A stretch of DNA of 64,000 nucleotides from Phaeosaccion multiseriatum (Eukaryota > Ochrophyta, other classes). This document shows, piece after piece, positions 10,721 through 26,200 of the stretch; the stretch's first letter is position 1; each line of letters starts with the position of its first letter. The stretch is taken from the NCBI GenBank assembly GCA_965112735.1, contig OZ218962.1, forward strand, positions 2,852,001-2,916,000. Direction: 5' to 3'. The notes under the pieces were generated by a model. It had not been told where the DNA came from and ran no database searches. It saw only the letters and a program-made list of their open reading frames with translations. Made by a program: the position numbers and the translations under genes.

Positions 10721-11692
10721 CTAACTTGTTGCGTAGTAAATGGCGACATAGACCAGCAGGAAGATCGAGAAGGAGTTATTCCCCTTCTTTTCTGTGCCTT
10801 TCATCTCTGCAGCGATATCGTTCACCCCCGAGGCATTGACCTTCATACGCTCCTCCATCGCCTTGAGCTTGCCCGTGGGCGTGGCTGGCCCGTGGCACTG
10901 CTTGTCTAAAATTGCCACCCGCCGCTGCCCCTTAAAGCTGCTGAAGACTCGACACATGCACCTGGTGGCGGAGAGGGGGAGACAGAGAGACAGCCAGAGA
11001 GAGACAGAGAGAGACAGAGAGAGAGAGAGATTCACGTAACATAAGAGTCAGGTTTTATGGAGTGGGACGGCCTCACGAGGTCGCACACTCGCACGCAGCT
11101 TGGAGGCCGCGTACTCGGAGCACCGCACCTGAATGTCGCGCAGCACCATGAGCACATCCTGGTGCCCTTCCTTCAGGGCGAGGAGCATGTCCCTCGTTTG
11201 CTTGTCCACGTCCACGTGCAAGTAGTTGCCCACCCCAAGCTGCGGCAGCCGCTCAAAGCCCTACATGCTTTCGCGAGTGGAGGCCGGGCCTCCCCGTCAG
11301 GTGTGTCAGATCTCGAGTCGAAGACATCCATGCTGCTGCTGGTGCTGATGGTGGTGGTGGTGGTGGTGTTGCGTCCCTGGACGGAGTACTCCAGCGGTAG
11401 TAGCGGGGGGGAGGACGAGGACGGGGGCGGGGAAGAGAAGCCGCTCCTGGTGGCATACGCCTCCTCTCCTCCCCCCACTCCTCCTCCTGCCCACTCTGAT
11501 TCTCGAGCGTTACCACCTCTGGCACCACCTCCAACCCTTCCCTGACCCCCGGACACGCCCGTAGTGGAGAGCATGAGGATCCTCATGGTCAGCTTCACGA
11601 GGGTCTCTGGGACGAGATGGTCGCCTCGTTGTACCACCACCCCGTTCACCCCGCAGCTCCGTAGCTCAGCGTCTTGCTCGTGTTGGGTATCG

Positions 11693-11756
<64 letters not shown>

Positions 11757-12317
11757 AAGGAGATGGGGGGGGGACTAGCAGATAGATGTGGGCCTGGTCG
11801 TTTCTGTTATGCCGCAGAAACCGCGCCATCTCCTTGCCCACAAAGTACGGACTCGTGTGCTGGGGCTCCGAACACCAGCAGACAGACGACGACGACGGCA
11901 ACGTCGACGACGACGACGACGAGGAGGAGGAGAAAGGTCCAGCAGTCTTCCCCCTCTGCTGCTCCTGCTCATGTCCAGCGCAACTACGACTTGCATCTCC
12001 CTTCTGCCAGTGATGGTGCCAGTGATGGTGCCAGTGGTATCGATGAACACGACATCGTACTGAGCCCTGAGTGTGGTGCCTAGCCCATCACCCGGGCTTG
12101 CCCCTCCCCGGCGAACGTCGAACACAAGGGGGGTAGAAGCGGGCACCATGCGTGCTCCACAAAGTCCGAGTGCCTCTCCCACACCCGCCACTGCCCTCCT
12201 TGATGGTAGAGCACTGGGGCCGCAAGCAGGGGCGATCACGACCAGGACACGAATGGCCTTTACTTGCACCGCGGGTGGCGGTGCCGGAGTGGGCAGCATG
12301 GGGGGAGCACGTGCCAT
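10721..12317 (-). CDS. Unknown protein with C-terminal hydrophobic tail
   Basis: Several minus-strand open segments look like exons of one gene, though the junctions are uncertain. The proposed start is ATG at 12317, opening a frame with IRVLVVIAPACGPSALP and later LRAQYDVVFIDTTG. A second segment (about 11900-11300) contains PQHTSPYFVGKEMARFL, then a (GCT)n-encoded Ala run at 11698-11754. A third begins at about 11260 after a tag acceptor and reads GVGNYLHVDVDKQTRDMLL. The last begins at about 10960 and contains CRVFSSFKGQRRVAILDKQ. It ends in NNSFSIFLLVYVAIYYATS before the stop at 10721. That terminal hydrophobic stretch would suit a tail-anchored protein facing the cytosol. I do not recognise the family. 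The HTSPYFVGKE segment faintly resembles the SxxVxxE pattern of TIR-type domains, but not enough to claim it. Confidence 0.4.
11698..11754. repeat. (CAG)n/(CTG)n microsatellite, Ala-coding on minus strand
   Basis: An uninterrupted run of about 19 CAG triplets on the plus strand lies in an open minus-strand frame and would encode polyalanine. Confidence 0.8.
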
Positions 12318-12339
12318 GCCTCTCCCCCTGCCTCGCCCG

Positions 12340-12660
12340 CACTGCCTCCCTCGGTCGTCGCATCATCAGAATGGCCCCACTGCCTCTTCGTCTTCTTCGC
12401 CCCGCTCCCACCGGCACCGCTTCCGTCCGTTGTGGTAGCAATTGAGGACGAAGAACTCCTTCTCGCCTCCTCTTCCTTCTTCTGTTGCCCCTTCGCCTTC
12501 TTCCCCCCCGACCACTGGACCCTCCTCCCCTTGCCTCTTCCCTCAGTCTTGTCATTTGGGCAGCCTTTTGTGCTTCTTCCATATGCCGGGAAGGCGGAGC
12601 ACCAACACCCACGACATCGTCGCCGCACTCACAGATCTTTGTTTGGGTGACGATCGCGTG
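12340..12660 (-). pseudogene. FNIP N-terminal fragment (B-minus)
   Basis: Minus-strand sequence here matches the linker of the decayed FNIP copy at 2870-3400. It has NDKTEGRGKG, a KKEEE stretch and GGSGAKK in the same order, preceded by the duplicated upstream block. The conserved VACLFPSK segment is missing and no FNIP repeats follow. Its frame runs into the 5' side of the unknown gene at 10721-12317. It therefore looks like a deleted duplicate of the divergent FNIP partner. Confidence 0.6.
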
Positions 12661-12715
12661 ACCTTCCATCTATCAACTATCTCCTAAAATTCACACCGAA
12701 ACGAGCCAGACCGGA

Positions 12716-14545
12716 ATGGAGCGAGCGGCGAAAGGCGGGGGGGAAGAAGTATCCAAGGGCGTAACTAGGTTAGTACCTTGGAGCAGCGCGGGGCCAGCGG
12801 CTCTGAGAAGTGTGGCCTGCCTCATCTCGAACAAAGCTCTGTGGGGAGTGTGTAAGGATGTGGATGAGGTCACCTCCCGCACTCTGGTGATCAGCACCGA
12901 CATGCCTGAGTGTGTGCAGCTTCGTATGCTAAGCTTGCTGAAGAACCAGAAGGAAGCGGACGCGAGGAAGGTTGCTTTGTCATTCTCCGTAGAGCCTGCG
13001 GGTGGTGCTGAAGAGGTGGGGAAGTCGGGAATGATCCAGGAGAGGCAAGAGGAGGAAGACGAAGAGCAGGCAGTCGAGGCGGGCAGGGGTTTCTTTCGCG
13101 TCGTGGCTGTGAAGCTCGGTCGTAGCCTCCCCCCCTACCTTGACGTGACAACGGCGTTTATCGAAAGTACGACTCCTAACACCGCTGAGGACAAGGCTCT
13201 CGCTAGAAAAGCATTGGCGCTGCTGCCAGCATCGGTCAAGCGCCTTATTTTCTCCGACAGTTTCAATCAAGCCGTGTCGGTACTAAGCACAGTCGAGGAG
13301 GTGGAGATGGGGTGTCACTTTGACTCCCCCCTGGACCTGCCTGCCTCGCTCCAGAAGATCAGACTGGGCCAGAAGTTCAATCAGCAGCTGCTCCTTCCTT
13401 GTGGCGTGGAGGAGGTGATAGTGGGGGGTGACTTTAACCTCCCTCTGGAGCTGCCTGCTTCAGTGAAGAGGATCATATTTGTTGGGAGCTCGAACAAGTT
13501 CAATCAGCCCCTGATCCTCCCTTGCGGTGTGGAGGAGGTGGGGATGGGGAATGGCTTCAACCTCCCTCTGGAGCTGCCTGCCTCGCTCAAGAAGATCAGA
13601 TTTGGCTTCACCTCTACGTTCAATCAGCACATTGACCTTCCTTGTGGTGTGGAGGAGGTGGACATGGGGTGTGGGTTTAACCTCCCTCTGGAGCTGCCTG
13701 CCTCGCTCAAGAAGATCAGATTTGGGTATGACTCACACTTCAATCAGCACTTGGACCTTCCTTTTGGTGTGGAGGAGGTGGAGATGGGGTTTCACTTCAA
13801 CCTCCCTCTGGAGCTGCCTGCCTCGCTCAAGAAGATCACATTGGGACATATGTTCAATCATCACGTGGACCTTCCTTGTGGTGTGGAGGAGGTGGAGATG
13901 GATTGGGTCTTTAACCTCCCTCTAGAGCTGCCTGCCTCGCTCAAGAAGATCACATTCGGATATATGTTCAATCATCACGTGGACCTTCCTTGTGGTTTGG
14001 AGGAGGTGGTGATGGGGAAGTGCTTTAACCTCCCTCTGTCCCTGCCTTCCTCGCTCAAGAAGATCGAATTTTGTGAGTACTCACGGTTCAATCAGCAATT
14101 GGACCTTCCTTGTGGTGTGGAGGAGGTGGAAATGGGGTATGACTTTAACCTCCCTCTGGAGTTGCCTGCCTCACTCAAGAAGATCAAATTTGCAGGCTGG
14201 TTCAATCAGCACTTGGTTCTTCCTTGTGGTGTGGAGGAGGTGGAGATGGGGTTTCACTTTAACCGCCCTCTAGAGCTGCCTGCCTCGCTCAAGAAGATCA
14301 AATTTGATATGGTCTCGAATTTTCATCAGCTTTTGGTCCTTCCTTGCGGCGTGGAGGAGGTGGTGATGGGACAGTCCTTCAACCTCCCTCTGGACCTCCC
14401 TGCTTCTCTGCGGACTCTCGAGCTGGGACGGGAGTACACCTGCCCTTTCGAGAGCCTACCTGCTGGCCTGAGGAGGCTCACAGTTGGGGAGGAATACCAG
14501 CTGCCTGCAGATCTACCCGAGGGGCTGGAGGTGACTCGCTGCTGA
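12716..14545 (+). CDS. FNIP-repeat protein, copy B-plus (609 aa)
   Basis: An intact single-exon paralogue of 3512-5542, with an ATG at 12716 and stop at 14545. The N-terminal 150 residues are close to the other copy (VACLISNKALWGVCKDVDE, MPECVQLRMLSLLKNQKEAD, then an acidic stretch). A segment near residues 140-160 differs (PPYLDVTTAFIESTTPNTAE). About ten paired FNIP units follow instead of about twelve. The same C-terminal cap (LRTLELGREYTCPFE then LPADLPEGLEVTRC) ends the protein. No signal peptide or membrane span is visible. The role is unknown beyond probable protein binding by an LRR-like solenoid. The difference in repeat number between otherwise close paralogues indicates gain or loss of units after duplication. 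Confidence 0.85.
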   Translation: MERAAKGGGEEVSKGVTRLVPWSSAGPAALRSVACLISNKALWGVCKDVDEVTSRTLVISTDMPECVQLRMLSLLKNQKEADARKVALSFSVEPAGGAEEVGKSGMIQERQEEEDEEQAVEAGRGFFRVVAVKLGRSLPPYLDVTTAFIESTTPNTAEDKALARKALALLPASVKRLIFSDSFNQAVSVLSTVEEVEMGCHFDSPLDLPASLQKIRLGQKFNQQLLLPCGVEEVIVGGDFNLPLELPASVKRIIFVGSSNKFNQPLILPCGVEEVGMGNGFNLPLELPASLKKIRFGFTSTFNQHIDLPCGVEEVDMGCGFNLPLELPASLKKIRFGYDSHFNQHLDLPFGVEEVEMGFHFNLPLELPASLKKITLGHMFNHHVDLPCGVEEVEMDWVFNLPLELPASLKKITFGYMFNHHVDLPCGLEEVVMGKCFNLPLSLPSSLKKIEFCEYSRFNQQLDLPCGVEEVEMGYDFNLPLELPASLKKIKFAGWFNQHLVLPCGVEEVEMGFHFNRPLELPASLKKIKFDMVSNFHQLLVLPCGVEEVVMGQSFNLPLDLPASLRTLELGREYTCPFESLPAGLRRLTVGEEYQLPADLPEGLEVTRC

Positions 14546-15357
14546 GGAGGGCGATGGGACAGAGGACAACAACGCACAGCGCAGCACAGCTATCGTAGGC
14601 CCTGCCTCAAGAGGGAGGAGGTCTCAGCAGGAGGTGCGGCAACCGAGGGGGGACGAGCAGCGTAGCCAACAAGGGAGTCACTTGTCACCTGTCCGTCTTA
14701 CAGTGCAGAGAGGGGCTGCGGGGAGGAGCGGGGGGAGTGCGAACACACATCCTCCACAGTTAAAGCTGCAGGGGAAGACCTGGGTTGGCTGTGCGGTAGG
14801 AAGGGCGGAAGAGGTGTGCGGGGGGGGGGGATGCTCAGGACAGAGGATGGAGAGGGCTGGCACCGATCGTTGGAAGAGAGGAAAACCCACTGTAGCGAAG
14901 GAAAAGGGTGCAAACACGCGAAAGCGACCCCCCCCGCAAATTAATCAACCTTAAACCCTTCACTCCAAAGAGTCACACCATGCTGCCTTGCCAGGGGCAC
15001 CAAGTTTGAAATTTGATTTTCCTCCGCTGCCCGGCTGGTTTCTCCATAGAAGGACCCGTTCCGCGTGCAGTCGCAGGCCCTTCCGCGGCGTCTATGAAGA
15101 ACGAATGCTCCTTGCAGGATTGCTTGGTCTAAATCCTACACTCTTGCCCCCCTCCGGTGGTCTCTGCCTATACCCCTCTGTGACTCCCCTTAACTTCGCT
15201 GGGACCATCTGGTACCATCTGTCTGCCCTCGCGTCTTGTGGCTGGGGAGTGGCGTGGGCCCCCCTGGCTGTACGAAGGGCCTGACTTGGCCAAGCCCAAA
15301 CCCAACAGCACCCGTCCCTCCACTTCACGACTAGGTCCACCCGCCCAGCTATCTTTC
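14546..15357. repeat. 3' flank of FNIP copy B, duplicate of 5543-6357
   Basis: This is the second copy of the duplicated non-coding block. It ends at gcccagctatcttt and is followed within about 30 bases by minus-strand FNIP remnants, unlike the first copy. No gene is supported in it. Confidence 0.85.
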
Positions 15358-15401
15358 TCTTTCTCCGACCTCGCATCATCCCCTCATGTAAGCGAGTCAC
15401 A

Positions 15402-16627
15402 TCAAGCCCCTCGGGTAGATCTGCAGGCAGCTGGTAGTCCTCCCCAACCGTAACCTTCGTGAGGCCAGCAGCCAGGTAGGCTCTCCAAAGGGCAGGTGTA
15501 ACTCCACCCCAGCTCGAGAGTCCGCAGAGAAGCAGGCAAGCTCAGAGGGAAGTCACAGTCACGCCCCATCACCACCTCCTCCACTCCACAAGGAAGGAAC
15601 GCGTGCTGATTGAAGTGGTTCACGAATATCATCTTCGTCAGGAAGGCAGCTCCAATTCCTCTTCCTCTCCTCTCCCATCTCCACACTATAAGGAAGAGTC
15701 ACGTGCTGATTGAAATTGTGCCAAATTTGATCTTCTTCAGAGAGAGGAAGGTCCAGAGGGAGGTCAAAGTCACGCCCTATCTGCACCTCCTCCACACCGC
15801 AAGGAAGGACCAAGAGCTGATTGAACTTCCTGCCAAGTCTGATCTTCTTGCGTGAGGCAGGCAGGTCCAGAGGAAGGTTAAACGCATGCCCCGTCTGCAG
15901 GTCCTCAACACCACAAGGAGCGTTCACGTGCTGATTGAAATGCTTGCTAGATTTTGATCTTCTTCAGCGAGGCACGCAGTTCCAGACTGAGGATAAAGCA
16001 ATGCCGTATCTCCACCCCCTCCACACCACAAGGAAGGGACCAGTGCTGGTCGAATAGGGAGTCTTTACCAAATCTGATCCTCTTCAGCGAGGCAGACCGG
16101 TCCAGAGGGACGTTAAACTCCTGCCCCATCACCACCCCTTCCACACCGCAGGGACCAAGTGTTGGTCTAATAGGAGTTTCCACAAAATCTGAGCTTCTTC
16201 ATGGAGGCAGGCAGGTCCAGAGGGAGGTCGACCTCCTCCCCCTCTCCCCTCCTCCCCTTTCCCTCTCCTTCCCCCCTCCTCTCTTTCTCCCAATACTTCC
16301 ATAACTACTTTGCAGTGTCCTGCGTATCCGCATAGGTTGTGAGGCCAAAGCTTCACAACCACCTCAGTACAGGTTCTTCCCGGGGCTGCCTTTTCACAGG
16401 CTGGCCGTGCTTCTCTTCCTGCTTTGCCCCACCCATGCCTCCCGGCCTTCCAGAGCCCCCTCCATAACAAAGCAGTAGAACCCGTAGCATCCTTCAGGGA
16501 AGATGCTGCGCAAACACCGCTCCTCTTCTGCCCTCTGCTGCCGTAGCATACTCAGCAAACGAAGCTGCACACGCCAGGATGTTGATGTTCCCTCAGGGTG
16601 GGTTGCGTTGATCATATCAGATGGCAC
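15402..16627 (-). pseudogene. FNIP-repeat gene, decayed copy C-minus
   Basis: Minus-strand remnants in several frames trace a whole FNIP gene. The N-terminal helix (WRVQLRLLSMLRQQRAEEE) is at about 16570-16510. A fragment resembling the VAVKLGP region (TEVVVKLWP) is near 16370. About five or six degenerate repeats with LPCGVE and SLKKI elements lie between 16220 and 15560. The closing LRTLELGWSYTCPLE cap is near 15500 and the tail near 15410. The frame changes several times and many repeats are shortened. It is more diverged than copy A-minus and probably older. Confidence 0.75.
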
Positions 16628-17029
16628 TCGATGGCTCGACGAGTGCAGAACGATCCCCCGTCCGTGATAAAGAAGAAGTGAGGGAGAGCGTGGAAGAGGC
16701 GATATGATGCTGTGGGTGTATATAGAGCCCTCGCATCTGCAGGGAAGTTATACGTTCTCTCATTAAAAGCTAGCGAACCCAAAGAGGGAAGCACCACGCA
16801 CGCGCTGCAGGAACGGAAACGGAGATGAGTTGCCTGTTCACACACACCAACCTTGAAACTGATCATTAGGAGCAGTAGCAGCAACAGCAGCAGACATCCT
16901 GGGACGACCTTCATTCCACACGACGCATCCACATACGGCTGTTCTCTGCTGCTGCGGCTTCCATCTACTTTGCAGACGAGCAAAGACAGTACAGGCAGCC
17001 GCGCTTTGCTACGACTGCGCTACCCAACC
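16628..17029 (+). promoter_or_regulatory. Upstream region of PDK-like gene
   Basis: The interval between the FNIP relic and the kinase start holds a TATA-like stretch (gtgtatatagagc at about 16714). From 16853 an open frame without an in-frame ATG runs into the kinase start. Its Ser/Arg-rich translation would suit a mitochondrial presequence if an upstream exon supplied the start codon. Confidence 0.35.
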
Positions 17030-22784
<5,755 letters not shown>

Positions 22785-23203
22785 ATGGGAAGATGGAGGG
22801 ATGGGTGGAGGGATGGGTGGATGGATACTATACCCTAATACCCAGAAGCCAAATAATCACAGCAGCGATGTGTGTCTCTGTGTATGTCTGAGGCGGCTCG
22901 GGTGGCGCTATCAGACTGTCAAGAAATTCTACAAAAATGGACTTTTGTTTACGAACCTTATAGAACCACGTCGTCCTCAAAGTAGTAGGTACGTGTGTGT
23001 ATCTCTATCTAAGATGGCGCTCCTCAACATGTATACTCGAAGAAGTGTGTTACTAACCCCTCTGTCCTCCGGGGTTGTCAATCCTCAGTCCCACGCCTCC
23101 TTGGCGCCTTGTGCCGCTCTGCCTCTTTGTAGTGACCACTCACTGTCCGAGCGAAAGGGTGAGCCCCTCTCGGAATGACCTCCCTCAGCCCTTTGGCTCT
23201 ACC
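22785..23203. other. Convergent intergenic region
   Basis: This lies between the stop of the kinase gene and the stop of the minus-strand MORN gene. It begins with tandem gatggagggatggg units and then unremarkable sequence; no gene is visible. It presumably holds both 3' untranslated regions. Confidence 0.55.
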
Positions 23204-26200
23204 TCAGCCCTTTGGCTCTATCTCTGGCTCTATCTCTGGCTCTACCTCAGGCTCTGGCTCTACCTCAGGCTCTGGCTCTGGTTCCAGTTCGGGTTTCGGT
23301 TTCGTGTGAGCTTGCCCCCTCGGGGTGAGCGTGTCGTCCCTTCTCGCTTCACTGTGACTGCCGTTTGTGTCCATATGACTGCGGCTGCCACTCCTCTTGG
23401 CGGTGGCGGTGCTGCCGCTGCTACTGCTGGTGCTTTTCCTCTTAGTTCCGGTCCCGCTCTTCCTCTTCTTCTTACTGCTGCTGCTCCTGCTGCTGCTGCT
23501 GCCTGATGAGAGGCCCCTCGGGGTCTTGCTGCCCCCCCGGGTGTTGTCGTTTGCTGCCATCCTCTCTACGAGGTCCAGGCTGCGGCGGAGTCCCCGAATG
23601 AGTTGCTCTTCGTCGAGCTCGTCCACATCCACAGCATCAGCAGTTGGTGATATCGCAGCACTAGCAGTTGTTGATGATGATTCAGCGGCTGGTGACACGA
23701 CACATGGTGATGGTACAGTTGGCGATACAGCCCTTGGTGATACGGCGGGTGGTGATACCGCCCCAGTACAAGAAGACGCTGATGCTGCTGCTGCTGCTGC
23801 TGCTGCTGCGGAGGAGGAGGAGGAAGGCATCTCACCAGCAGGAGCAGGATGAGCCATGGCAAGAGCATCCTCCGTAGCACAAGTCGTGGCGAGAGGAAGA
23901 GAAGGAGCCGCCGCCGCCACCACCGCAGCAGCAACCGCAGCAGTTGGTGATACAGCCGCAGCTGGTGATACATCAGCAGCAGCAGTTGGTGATACAAGAG
24001 CAGTTGGCGATACACCAGGCGGGTGGGGGGGGCCTTGCACCTGCTTGGTTACCCTCTCCACCTCATCTGCATTGCCGCAGAGCAGCAGTGCTGGCGCTGC
24101 ATCCAAACTGCGCATCACCGCCTCAACGAGCCAACTGTCGGCCCTGATGGAGGCATATGGGCCGGGGGGAGGTGGAGAGGGTATGGGGTCAGTGTAACGG
24201 TTCGCCCTGATGGAGGCATATGGGGTCGGGTAGGAGGAGAGTTCGATAGCGAGGGGCTCGACATTCGGTCAAGTGCTCGGAAGCAGTGTGTGTGTGTATT
24301 GGTTCACTAACTTATGGAAGTAGTGTGTGTGTATCTCTCTTCCTTCACTCCTTCACTAACTTACGGAAAGTAGTGTGTGTCTTCCTTCACTTTTTATATT
24401 CTCTTTTCCTTCACTCCTTCACTAACGTTTGTGTCTCTCTTGCTTCACCCCTTCACTGACGTACGGAAGTAGTGTGTGTCTATATTCTCTTTTCCTTCAC
24501 TCCTTCACTAACTTACGTGTCTCTCTTCCTTCACTCCTTCACTGACTTACCTCGCGTCTTCCATGTCGATCCACTGCAGCCTCTCCCCGAGGGGGGAGTA
24601 CAGCGCGGCCCTTATGTTCAGGCTCTTGAACACGTACACCGCGTACCCATGGGGCTGTGTGGCGCGGAAATCCGCGATGAGGCGGTCACAGTTGGCGTAC
24701 GCCGCCACTCCGAAGCCCTCCCTGACGCCGTGCACCCACATGCCTTACGTATGTACACATGTACATGTGTGTGCGTGTGTTGCGTGTGTGTGCGTGTGCG
24801 CAATGTTACGTGAGAAGGTACAAGGGGTCAGGGGACAGGAGTACTAACGAAAGAGAGGTGGATACGTAGGGGTATGTATGGGTGCCCGCTTGGCCACGAC
24901 AGACTCAGTCTCTTCTCAGTCTCACTCTCCCCCCACTGCCGCATTCCCTTTCACCCACTCACCACTCACTCATTCACTCACTCACTCACTCACTCACTCA
25001 CTCACTCACTCACTCACTCACTCACACACTCACTCCCTGACTCACTCACTCCCTCACTCACTCACTCACTCACTAACTCACTAACTAACTCACTCACTCA
25101 CTCACTCACTCACTCCCTCACTCACTCCCTCACTCCCTCCCTCACTCCCTCACTCACTCACTCCCTCACTCACTCACTCACTAACTCACTAACTAACTCA
25201 CTCACTCACTCACTCACTCCCTCACTCCCTCACTCCCTCCCTCACTCCCTCACTCACTCACTCCCTCCCTCCCTCACTCACTCACTCACTCACTCACTCA
25301 CTCACTCACTCACTCACTCACTCCCTCACTCACTCCCTCACTCCCTCCCTCACTCCCTCACTCACTCACTCCCTCACTCCCTCACTCACTCACTCACTCA
25401 CTCACTCACTCACTCACTCACTCACTCACTCACTCACTCCCTCACTCCCTCACTCACTAACTCACTAACTAACTAACTCACTCACTCACTCACTCACTCC
25501 CTCACTCACCGGTGAAGCTCATGACGCGGTAGAGCCCCCCTATTCCCCCGACGTACATCCTCTTGGGGTCTCCTCTCTCTTGTTCGAGCATCAGCACCGC
25601 CCTGCCCACACCGTGCAACTTGTCCTTGCTCCAGTGACCTTGGGAGGGAGGGAGGGAGGGAGGGAGGGTGGGTGGGAGGGAGGGAGGGAGGGAGGGAGGA
25701 TGGGTAGGAGGGAGGGAGGGAGAGGTGGAGGGAGAGGTGGAGGGAGAGGTGGAGGGAGATGGGGGGGGGGGGGGGAGGAAGGAAGTATGTCCATGAGAGT
25801 GCTCCCGTGCGAAACACCCCTCCTCCCCACCAACACCCACTACCATCCACTGCCATCCCCTTAGCGTTTCCCCTCACCTTCTTGCTCGCGTCCGTCCACA
25901 CACCTAAAGCACCCCTCCCCGTGTCTGAAGCCCCCCTCCCAACCCCCCTCGTAGGTGCAGTAGCCTCGCCCACCATGCTCGAAGCCGAGGGGGCACTTGA
26001 AGCTCTCGTTGTGGTTGTTGCCCCATCTGCAAGCAGGTAGACAGGCAGATAGGCAGACAGGCAGACAGGCAGATAGGCAGACAGGCAGACAGGCAGGTAT
26101 ATAGACAAGAGGTGAGATGAGGTTACGAATGGGATCGTGGATGGTTCGTTTAAGGAGGTGCGCGTGTTGGTTGTTTGTTGAGCGGGCGTTAGCAGGGCGG

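Noticed and set aside
11790-11900. Possible TIR domain in the minus-strand unknown gene
   Set aside because: Only one short SPYFVGKE-like segment resembles the family; neither the first strand motif nor the catalytic Glu context could be placed.
16853-17029. In-frame extension upstream of the PDK start
   Set aside because: It begins at a TTG with no ATG, so it is not accepted as coding without an upstream exon.
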